From Clostridia bacterium (GTDB taxonomy: Bacteria; Bacillota_A; Clostridia; Oscillospirales; CAG-272), in the NCBI GenBank assembly GCA_017462145.1, contig JAFTRT010000029.1:1-8049 (forward strand): DNA of 8,049 bases. The letters are read 5' to 3'. This document shows, piece after piece, positions 1 through 5,177 of the stretch. Below the pieces are notes generated by a model. It saw only the letters and a program-made list of their open reading frames with translations. It was not told the DNA's origin and did not search any database. Each line of letters opens with the position of its first letter. Positions within the stretch are counted from its first letter, which is position 1. Both the position numbers and the translations under genes were made by a program.

Positions 1-372
1 ACCGATACCCTTGCACCTACAAAGCCATACCATTCCTTCGCATTTTTTAGAGATCTGAAGAAGCTTGGCACTCACGTTTTGACATCCGATCCCGAAAACA
101 TTTTCTCATGCGGTGCTACCGACGGAAGCAGTCACGGCCTTATGCTTACCTATTACAATGACGACGATACCACGGTGGGAGATCTGGTAAAGATCGATTT
201 TGAGGGCATAAAATCCGAAAACGGTGTGCGTGCCGATTTCTATCTGATTGACGATGATCATGACGGCACTTTGGTCAAATCCGAGTGGTTCACGGCTGAA
301 AAGTTTTCCTGCCTTGTCCACATGAAGCTCTTTGATACCTATCTTATTAAGATACAAGCTTTATCATTTTAA
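1..372 (+). CDS. C-terminal fragment of a probable glycoside hydrolase (5' end outside window)
   Basis: The reading frame is open from the first base of the window to a TAA at 370-372, so only the last 123 residues are visible. An in-frame TTG at 79 is not a convincing start because the frame continues unbroken upstream with protein-like composition. The visible part begins with a helix-like segment (KPYHSFAFFRDLKKLG) resembling the end of a TIM barrel in GH39-like enzymes. It continues into beta-rich sequence with a YYNDDD turn and a stretch ending FDTYLIKIQ, as in the C-terminal beta-sandwich of such glycosidases. The catalytic residues would lie upstream and cannot be checked. Two terminators follow directly, so this gene ends its own transcript and is not co-transcribed with the operon at 1404. 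The family assignment rests on overall pattern only. Confidence 0.5.
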   Translation, partial: TDTLAPTKPYHSFAFFRDLKKLGTHVLTSDPENIFSCGATDGSSHGLMLTYYNDDDTTVGDLVKIDFEGIKSENGVRADFYLIDDDHDGTLVKSEWFTAEKFSCLVHMKLFDTYLIKIQALSF

Positions 373-398
373 GCAACATCAAAGTCGTCCCAAACGGC

Positions 399-439
399 AA
401 CGCCCACGGAAGAGAATTCATCCCCTCCGTGGGCGTTTT
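399..439 (+). terminator. Intrinsic terminator 1 after the glycoside hydrolase gene
   Basis: A perfect 12-bp inverted repeat, AACGCCCACGGA (399-410) with TCCGTGGGCGTT (426-437), encloses a 15-nt loop and ends in TTTT at 436-439. It starts 27 bases after the stop codon at 372. The T-run exists only in the plus sense, so it terminates the upstream plus-strand gene. The short T tract and large loop suggest moderate strength, which may explain the second hairpin downstream. Confidence 0.8.
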
Positions 440-462
440 GGTCTTGTCTGTTTCCTTTTGTG

Positions 463-484
463 CAGTAGGGCCAACACAGTAGGG
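463..484. repeat. Short direct repeat CAGTAGGG x2
   Basis: CAGTAGGG occurs at 463-470 and again at 477-484, 14 bp apart, between the two terminators. It is too short to assign a function. It could be chance or part of a small intergenic repeat unit that also includes the second hairpin. Confidence 0.3.
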
Positions 485-487
485 GAG

Positions 488-514
488 AGCAAGGTCAAAG
501 TGACCTTGCTTTTT
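488..514 (+). terminator. Intrinsic terminator 2, overlapping the 3' end of the convergent regulator gene
   Basis: AGCAAGGTCA (488-497) and TGACCTTGCT (501-510) form a perfect 10-bp stem with a 3-nt AAG loop, followed by further T residues to 514. Polarity is plus: the minus strand has no T-run after the hairpin. The left arm contains the TGA stop (497-495) of the AraC-family gene on the opposite strand, and the right arm plus T tract lie inside its last codons. It acts as a second barrier to plus-strand read-through into the convergent gene. Confidence 0.8.
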
Positions 515-1268
515 GTGTCGGACTTTTTCCAAGATTTTTACGGTATATGCGGTAAAAATTACAGTAATGTTCGTATCCGATTTGAATTGCCGCCACTGTT
601 GGAGGAATCCCCTCGTCCATCATCTTTTCGGCGAGTGCCAACTTTTTTTGCAGGATATACTGTTTGGGGGAGAGATTCATTTTTGCTTCAAACAGATGGC
701 AGAAGGAGGATTTTGATCTTGAGGTATATCGGGCAAGGTTATCCAGTGTGATTTTTTCGTGCAAATGTTTGTCAATATACCCCAATGTTTTTTGCAAAAA
801 ATCGTCGGCTTCTATGCTGGTAGGAGTTTGCGGCGTCTGCAATACGTCGTAAAAGATCTCGATCATCAGACTTTGGATCAGTGGGGCGTAAAATGCCGCA
901 TCTTTCTTTTGACAGATATCCTTGATCTTTTCTATGCGAAAGCCATCAATCGTTGCATTTCTTCCTTTCTTGGTAAAACGATCTTGCAGGACACTCGGAA
1001 TGGCGTCAAGTCCAAACAGTGCTGTGATTCTTCGATAGCTTCCTTCTTTATTTGCTGTGACCGAATGATAAAAAAGCGGTGGAATCAGAATGATCTGATT
1101 TTTCTGTAAGCGATATGTTTGTCCTTCCATCCTAACGGTAATATCACCGTCTGCAACCGCTATCATTTCATATTGTGGGTGGCAATGACTTTCCCACAAG
1201 ATCGGATGCTCGATCTTGCTTTCCATATATTCAAATTTGAATTGGGCTGTATGAAAGTCGCATTCCAT
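495..1268 (-). CDS. AraC-family transcriptional regulator with N-terminal cupin sensor domain
   Basis: This 257-residue protein has the usual size and order of AraC/XylS regulators. Residues about 20-75 form a cupin-like ligand domain with an HCHPQYEM motif, the pattern of sugar-sensing members. A linker follows. Residues about 165-253 form the two-HTH DNA-binding domain: helix-turn-helix 1 around 173-195 (ITLDNLARYTSRSKSSFCHLF) and helix-turn-helix 2 around 222-246 (PPTVAAIQIGYEHYCNFYRIYRK), ending in LGKSPTQ, close to the family's GxSPxxY end. The ATG at 1268 is chosen because AAGGAAGG lies 8 nt upstream; an ATG two codons earlier is too close to that site, and a GTG at 1301 lies upstream of the predicted promoter -10. 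It is transcribed away from the operon at 1404 and is the obvious candidate to control it, and perhaps itself, from the shared intergenic region. The ligand is unknown. Confidence 0.93.
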   Translation of the reverse strand: MECDFHTAQFKFEYMESKIEHPILWESHCHPQYEMIAVADGDITVRMEGQTYRLQKNQIILIPPLFYHSVTANKEGSYRRITALFGLDAIPSVLQDRFTKKGRNATIDGFRIEKIKDICQKKDAAFYAPLIQSLMIEIFYDVLQTPQTPTSIEADDFLQKTLGYIDKHLHEKITLDNLARYTSRSKSSFCHLFEAKMNLSPKQYILQKKLALAEKMMDEGIPPTVAAIQIGYEHYCNFYRIYRKNLGKSPTQKARSL

Positions 1269-1276
1269 AACCATCA

Positions 1277-1284
1277 CCTTCCTT
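1277..1284 (-). promoter_or_regulatory. Shine-Dalgarno site deciding the AraC-family start
   Basis: On the minus strand AAGGAAGG lies 8 nt before ATG 1268. Competing in-frame starts are an ATG at 1274 with only 2 nt spacing and a GTG at 1301 with no site; both are rejected. Confidence 0.8.
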
Positions 1285-1291
1285 TTGCTAC

Positions 1292-1320
1292 ATGATATCA
1301 CATATTTGCAAGAAAAGCAA
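1292..1320 (-). promoter_or_regulatory. Promoter of the AraC-family gene
   Basis: On the minus strand TTGCTT (1320-1315) and TATCAT (1297-1292) are exactly 17 bp apart, and the -10 has a TGA just before it (extended -10, TGn). The expected transcript start, near 1285, would leave a very short leader that begins almost at the Shine-Dalgarno site. The -35 lies between the two TGCAA half-sites of the direct repeat, so regulator binding there would also affect this promoter and could give autoregulation. Confidence 0.6.
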
Positions 1321-1347
1321 TATAAAATGCAAAATTGATTATATCAA
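1307..1347. promoter_or_regulatory. Candidate AraC-type operator: direct repeat with 21-bp period
   Basis: TGCAA occurs at 1307-1311 and 1328-1332, exactly 21 bp (two helical turns) apart. Further positions also match: an A two bases after each TGCAA, ATAT at 1320-1323 versus 1341-1344, and AA at 1325-1326 versus 1346-1347. Direct repeats with about 21-bp spacing are the classical arrangement for dimeric AraC-family activators. The second half-site ends 17 bp before the -10 of the plus-strand promoter, where a -35 would sit, which suits activation. That the neighbouring regulator binds here is inference. Confidence 0.5.
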
Positions 1348-1348
1348 T
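1334..1348. repeat. 15-bp inverted repeat at the -35 position of the operon promoter
   Basis: ATTGAT (1334-1339), TAT, ATCAAT (1343-1348) is a perfect 6-bp-arm palindrome with a 3-bp centre. It overlaps the second half-site of the 21-bp direct repeat and the place where a -35 box would be. In such A+T-rich DNA it may be chance, but it could be an operator for a dimeric regulator. Confidence 0.35.
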
Positions 1349-1361
1349 ATCTTTTATTTGA

Positions 1362-1370
1362 TGGTATAAT
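1362..1370 (+). promoter_or_regulatory. Extended -10 promoter of the oxidoreductase-lyase operon
   Basis: TGGTATAAT matches the extended -10 consensus (TGn followed by a perfect TATAAT at 1365-1370). At 16-18 bp upstream there is no recognisable TTGACA; the sequence near 1341-1347 is ATATCAA. A perfect -10 without a -35, next to a putative AraC-type site, is what an activator-dependent promoter looks like. The expected start is near 1377, giving a leader of about 27 nt. Confidence 0.7.
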
Positions 1371-1374
1371 GAAA

Positions 1375-1387
1375 CCATATGATATGG
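1375..1387. repeat. 13-bp palindrome over the expected transcription start
   Basis: CCATAT (1375-1380), G, ATATGG (1382-1387) is a perfect 6-bp-arm inverted repeat with a single central base. It spans the predicted start of the operon transcript and touches the GGAAAGG ribosome site (1386-1392). The one-base centre is a poor RNA loop, so a protein-binding DNA operator is more likely than an RNA hairpin, if it is functional at all. Confidence 0.4.
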
Positions 1388-1403
1388 AAAGGTATGTTGT
1401 CAC

Positions 1404-2597
1404 ATGATCGAAAATCCAATTCAAATCGGAAATAAGAACATAGATAACCGTGTGGTATTACAGCCAATGGAGGGCTGTGACTGCAATATAGACGGCAGTC
1501 CGAGCGAATTGACCGTCGAAAAATATAAAAAAGCCGCAAGAAGCGGTGCGGGTGTGATCTGGTTTGAGGCGAACGCCGTTTGTCCCGAAGGAAGAACCAA
1601 TCCCGGACAGATGATGTTGACGGAAGAGAATCTGCCTGCTTTTCAGAGGCTTTTATCAGAAATGAGAGAGATTGCAAAGAGAGAATGCGATACCTCACCG
1701 ATTTTTATTTTGCAATTGACCCATTCGGGTAGACAGAGTATCGTTCCGATGATCGCCTACCGACACCCCATTTATGAAGAAAAACGGCCTGTGGCCAATG
1801 ATAACATCGTGACCGACGAATATCTTGACACACTTCCCGAACGTTATGCTGCAAGCGCAAGTCTTGCTGCCCAAGCGGGTTTTGACGGTGTGGATGTCAA
1901 GTCCTGCCACGGATATCTCTTCCAAGAGCTCTTGTCCGCTTTTACCCGTGAAGGACGATACGGCGGAAGCTTTGAAAATCGAACCCGACTATACCTTGAT
2001 TGCGTTCGGGCCGTCAAAAAGGCACGTTCCGACGACATTCTGCTGACCTCACGTCTGAGCGTGTCGGATATGGTGCCAAAGCCCTACGGCTTTGGTACGA
2101 CCGAGCAAAACGAGCTGGATCTGACCGAGCCGGATCGGCTGATCGGCATGCTGATCGAGGAGGGCTTGCAGATGCTGAACGTGACTGTGGGAAATCCCTA
2201 TTATAATCCCCATGTGAACCGCCCCTACCGAAAAGGCGGTTATGAAGCACCTGAGATGGCACAGGTAGGGCTTGCCCGTTTTGAACGGATCGAACAGCAC
2301 ATCAAAGAACGGTTCCCGACCCTTACCGTGGTGGGCTCCGGACTGTCCTATTATCGAGAGGAACTCTTCGAGCAGTCCGAACGGCAACTGCATGACGGTG
2401 TGTGCGATCTGGTAGGTTATGGCAGAATGTGGTTGGCGTATCCCATGTTTTACAGGGATCATCTGGCAGGCTCCTTCGACCCGAGAAAATGCTGTCTTGC
2501 CTGCTCCAAATGCACCGAGCTCATGAGAGCGAAGCAGGTATCGGTATGTGCGGTGTTCGGAGAATATTACAGAGAGATTTACAAGCGAATCAAATAA
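1404..2597 (+). CDS. NADH:flavin oxidoreductase, old yellow enzyme (OYE) family, single-domain with C-terminal Cys cluster
   Basis: This 397-residue FMN-type TIM barrel belongs to the OYE family, whose members reduce C=C bonds next to carbonyl groups. Visible motifs are VVLQPMEG near the N terminus, HSGR at 107-110, the HGYL segment at 169-172 (substrate/flavin region), NRTRLYL at 192-198, and GYGRMWLAYP at 338-347 near the flavin phosphate site. The C-terminal CCLACSKC (363-370) with C382 resembles the 4Fe-4S loop of 2,4-dienoyl-CoA reductase, but the spacing is C-x2-C-x2-C-x11-C. The second FAD/NAD(P) half of FadH-like enzymes is absent, so electrons must come from NAD(P)H directly or from a partner. 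GGAAAGG lies 11 nt upstream of the ATG. It is the first gene of the operon and ends 19 nt before the lyase-like gene. The substrate is unknown. Confidence 0.9.
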   Translation: MIENPIQIGNKNIDNRVVLQPMEGCDCNIDGSPSELTVEKYKKAARSGAGVIWFEANAVCPEGRTNPGQMMLTEENLPAFQRLLSEMREIAKRECDTSPIFILQLTHSGRQSIVPMIAYRHPIYEEKRPVANDNIVTDEYLDTLPERYAASASLAAQAGFDGVDVKSCHGYLFQELLSAFTREGRYGGSFENRTRLYLDCVRAVKKARSDDILLTSRLSVSDMVPKPYGFGTTEQNELDLTEPDRLIGMLIEEGLQMLNVTVGNPYYNPHVNRPYRKGGYEAPEMAQVGLARFERIEQHIKERFPTLTVVGSGLSYYREELFEQSERQLHDGVCDLVGYGRMWLAYPMFYRDHLAGSFDPRKCCLACSKCTELMRAKQVSVCAVFGEYYREIYKRIK

Positions 2598-2602
2598 ATT
2601 TT

Positions 2603-2609
2603 GGAGAGG
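2603..2609 (+). promoter_or_regulatory. Shine-Dalgarno site deciding the heparinase-like start
   Basis: GGAGAGG lies 7 nt before ATG 2617. The frame is open upstream to an ATG at 2548 inside the previous gene, but that start has no comparable site and would add 23 residues that only shadow the OYE C terminus. Confidence 0.8.
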
Positions 2610-2616
2610 TGTTAGT

Positions 2617-4428
2617 ATGTTTCAGCAGTTTTTGAAAGAAGCGGTCTTTTCTGACTATGTGTTTCGGTCGGATTTCTTTCCGGATATCAGCGATCGTTCG
2701 TTTTGGAACGGATTTCAAAACGAAACCTGCGTGTCCATTGCCGAGGCGGAGCTGGAATACGGTTGGCCTGTGATCAAGGCAACGGACTTTATGGAATTCA
2801 AAAAAAGCGGCAACCGTAAGATCATGGAGACCATCCACTTTGACCGCCGCAATCATTTGGTTTTGTTTGCTTTGGCGGAACTCAAGGAAAATAAAGGACG
2901 CTTTCTACCCCAAATCGTCAACGGTTTGTTTACGACCTGTGAGGAGACCTTTTGGGGGCTTTCCGCCCATTGGCCTGATAAGCACCATGAGCTTGGCAAT
3001 ATCCACAGACCGGATGAGCCTTATATCGATCTCTTTGCTGCCGAGACGGCGGAGCATCTTGCCATGATCATCACCCTAATTGGCAAGCCGCTGGCAGATT
3101 TTTGCCCCGAAATTCTCGACCGCGTCGAATATGAGCTGGAGCGAAGGATTCAAGCACCTTACCTGTTGCACCGTGGTTGGGGCTGGATAGGCTATTCTCA
3201 TAAACGACCGAACAACTGGAATCCGTGGATCCTGTCCAACCTGCTGACCGTCTTTTTGCTGACCGAGAAAAATGAACGAAGACTTCATCGGGCATTGACC
3301 AAAATGTTCACGGAGATACAATTTTATTACGATGCATTGCCTGCCGACGGCGGCTGTGACGAGGGCCCCGGTTATTGGAGCCGTGCGGGTGCATCTTTGT
3401 TTGAGTTCCTATATCAGCTCAAGCAGGCGACCGACGGTGCTTTGAATCTGTTCGACGACCAAAAGCTTGGGCGGATTGCGGCGTATCTCAAAAAAGTGCA
3501 CGTGGCAGCCGATTATTTCGTCAACGTAGCGGATGCGCACGCAAAGGGGTGCGCAGACATGATGCCGATGCTTTTTGGCTTTGCCGAAGAAACGGGGCAG
3601 GAGAATCTGATGAATTTCAGCGCAGCGGTCTATCAAGAACGCACCTCCACCGCTGATCCTTTATCCTATACGCATCGAACCCTGCGCCGCTTGGTTTACC
3701 ACTCTCAGTTTTTGAGGAAAATGCAAGATCATTCTGTTACCTACCCGCTTCACGGTGCTTTGGAGTGTCTGCCCGATATGGAGCTTGCTGTGTTGAGAAA
3801 GGGCGATATGATTCTGTCTGCCAAGGGCGGCTTCAATCAGGAAAGCCACAATCACAATGACGTGGGAAGCATTTCTTTGTATGACAGAGCAACTCCTGTG
3901 TTAGTGGACGTAGGCATCAGTACCTATACCCGTTTTACCTTTCAGAATGACACTCGTTACACCATGATCCCATGGACCCAGTCCTGCAATCATAACCTCC
4001 CCCTGGTCAACGGACAAGGCCAACCCTATGGAAAAGAGTTTGGCGCCGACCGCTTTGAGGCCACCGAGGAGACAATCGAGATCTCCTTTGCAGGGGCATA
4101 TCCGCCCGAGGCAGGGGTGGACCGTTTGATCAGAACGGTTACGTTGGATGAGAACAGGATGGATTGTACCGATCGTTTTTTCTTTGCGGATCAAAGTTCG
4201 AGAAAGGTTACCGAGGTGCTGATGAGCGTGCTTCCCGTTCGTGTGGATGGCAATACTGCGATTCTTGGCGAGCGTTACCGCTTGCGTGCGGATTGCGGAT
4301 CGATCCATACCGAATTTATGCCTTTTGAGGATGCGAATCTGCAATCCGATTGGAAGTGCGACGGTGTTACACGGATCACATTCTCCGCAGAGGATGCGGA
4401 GTGCATCACGATTACAGTAGAAACATGA
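2617..4428 (+). CDS. Heparinase II/III-like protein (putative cytoplasmic polysaccharide/oligosaccharide lyase)
   Basis: This 603-residue protein has the heparinase II/III architecture. An alpha/alpha-toroid covers about residues 70-370, with RPNNWNPWILSN (197-208) and DEGPGYW (248-254), matching conserved Asn/Trp and Tyr segments of these lyases. A C-terminal beta-sandwich half starts near 385 with GGFNQESHNHNDVGS (404-418), the hallmark HxHND region, then DVGISTY (431-437) and CNHNLPLVNGQGQ (457-469). Lyases of this fold cleave glycosidic bonds next to a uronic acid by beta-elimination, leaving a 4,5-unsaturated sugar. The N terminus (MFQQFLKEAVFSDYVF) is not a signal peptide, so the protein should be cytoplasmic, acting on imported oligosaccharides rather than polymer. 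It sits 17 nt before the SDR gene in the operon. The fold assignment is firm; lyase activity and substrate are not, as many family members are uncharacterised. Confidence 0.85.
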   Translation: MFQQFLKEAVFSDYVFRSDFFPDISDRSFWNGFQNETCVSIAEAELEYGWPVIKATDFMEFKKSGNRKIMETIHFDRRNHLVLFALAELKENKGRFLPQIVNGLFTTCEETFWGLSAHWPDKHHELGNIHRPDEPYIDLFAAETAEHLAMIITLIGKPLADFCPEILDRVEYELERRIQAPYLLHRGWGWIGYSHKRPNNWNPWILSNLLTVFLLTEKNERRLHRALTKMFTEIQFYYDALPADGGCDEGPGYWSRAGASLFEFLYQLKQATDGALNLFDDQKLGRIAAYLKKVHVAADYFVNVADAHAKGCADMMPMLFGFAEETGQENLMNFSAAVYQERTSTADPLSYTHRTLRRLVYHSQFLRKMQDHSVTYPLHGALECLPDMELAVLRKGDMILSAKGGFNQESHNHNDVGSISLYDRATPVLVDVGISTYTRFTFQNDTRYTMIPWTQSCNHNLPLVNGQGQPYGKEFGADRFEATEETIEISFAGAYPPEAGVDRLIRTVTLDENRMDCTDRFFFADQSSRKVTEVLMSVLPVRVDGNTAILGERYRLRADCGSIHTEFMPFEDANLQSDWKCDGVTRITFSAEDAECITITVET

Positions 4429-4445
4429 TGAAGGAGCAGAAAACA

Positions 4446-5177
4446 ATGAAAATTGCAATCGTTACGGGTGTTCTCGGAGGAATCGGGAAAGAGAGCGCAT
4501 TGCAGCTCTGCCGAGCCGGATATTCGGTCGTCGGAATGGATGTGATCGATGCGGCGGCAATGACAGATTTCCACGGATATGATTTTACCTATATTCAAGG
4601 TGACCTATCCCGTGCAGAGTCCAGACAGACTCTTGTGAGGGCATCGACAGAACGGGGAGCAATCTCAGTTCTTGTTAATGTAGCGGGGGTCGCTCCCAAG
4701 GTGCGCCGTGATATTTTGGAGATGACGGAGGAAAGCTATGACTTTGTGATGGGTATTAACACCAAGGGAACCCTCTTTTTAACCCAAGCTGTGGCAAATG
4801 AGATGATCCGACAGGGGAAGGGCGGCTCCATCGTCAATATTTCCTCCTGTTCGGCATACACAAGCTCTACGAGCCGAGGGGAGTATTGCATTTCCAAGGC
4901 GGGGGTGAGCATGATCACCAAGCTCTTTGCCGACAGGCTTGCGGGGGAGGGAATCACGGTCAACGAGATCTGCCCCGGCATCATCGCCACCGGCATGACC
5001 GAGGCGGTGAAGGAGAAATACGATCGCTTGATCGCAGACGGGTTGGTCCCCCTTGGCCGGTGGGGACAGCCTGAGGATATTGCCAAAGCGGTCGTTGCTC
5101 TTTGCGACGGTACGTTCGGATATACCACGGGACAGTCCTTCATTCTTGACGGAGGCATGCACATTCAAAAGCTATGA
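4446..5177 (+). CDS. Classical short-chain dehydrogenase/reductase (SDR, FabG-like), probably NAD(H)-dependent
   Basis: This 243-residue protein has the length of a classical SDR. It carries the cofactor motif TGVLGGIG (7-14), NVAG (78-81), N105, catalytic S134, Y147 and K151 in a YCISK context, the CPG segment (176-178), and a C-terminal DGGMH like FabG-type enzymes. D32 at the end of the second beta-strand favours NAD(H) over NADP(H). It would oxidise or reduce a hydroxyl/keto group; in this operon a sugar or sugar-acid intermediate is more likely than a fatty-acyl substrate, but that is inference. ATG 4446 is chosen because AAGGAG (4431-4436) lies 9 nt upstream and the MKIAIVTG start fits the fold. 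Upstream ATG codons at 4425 and 4428 lie before that site. Its stop overlaps the next start by 4 nt (ATGA). Confidence 0.92.
   Translation: MKIAIVTGVLGGIGKESALQLCRAGYSVVGMDVIDAAAMTDFHGYDFTYIQGDLSRAESRQTLVRASTERGAISVLVNVAGVAPKVRRDILEMTEESYDFVMGINTKGTLFLTQAVANEMIRQGKGGSIVNISSCSAYTSSTSRGEYCISKAGVSMITKLFADRLAGEGITVNEICPGIIATGMTEAVKEKYDRLIADGLVPLGRWGQPEDIAKAVVALCDGTFGYTTGQSFILDGGMHIQKL

Noticed and set aside
332..751. Plus-strand open frame of 139 codons crossing both terminators and the regulator's 3' end
   Set aside because: It runs through two intrinsic terminator hairpins and opposite the AraC-family HTH domain, and its translation is rich in Arg/Pro/Phe without recognisable features.
1394..1435. 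ATG at 1394 opening a 13-codon frame overlapping the OYE start
   Set aside because: It ends at a TAA at 1433, is only 1 nt from the GGAAAGG site, and shows no leader-peptide signature; more likely chance.
4446..5177. Naming the SDR fabG or kduD
   Set aside because: The SDR motifs are general; nothing in the visible sequence fixes the substrate, and no fatty-acid genes are adjacent.
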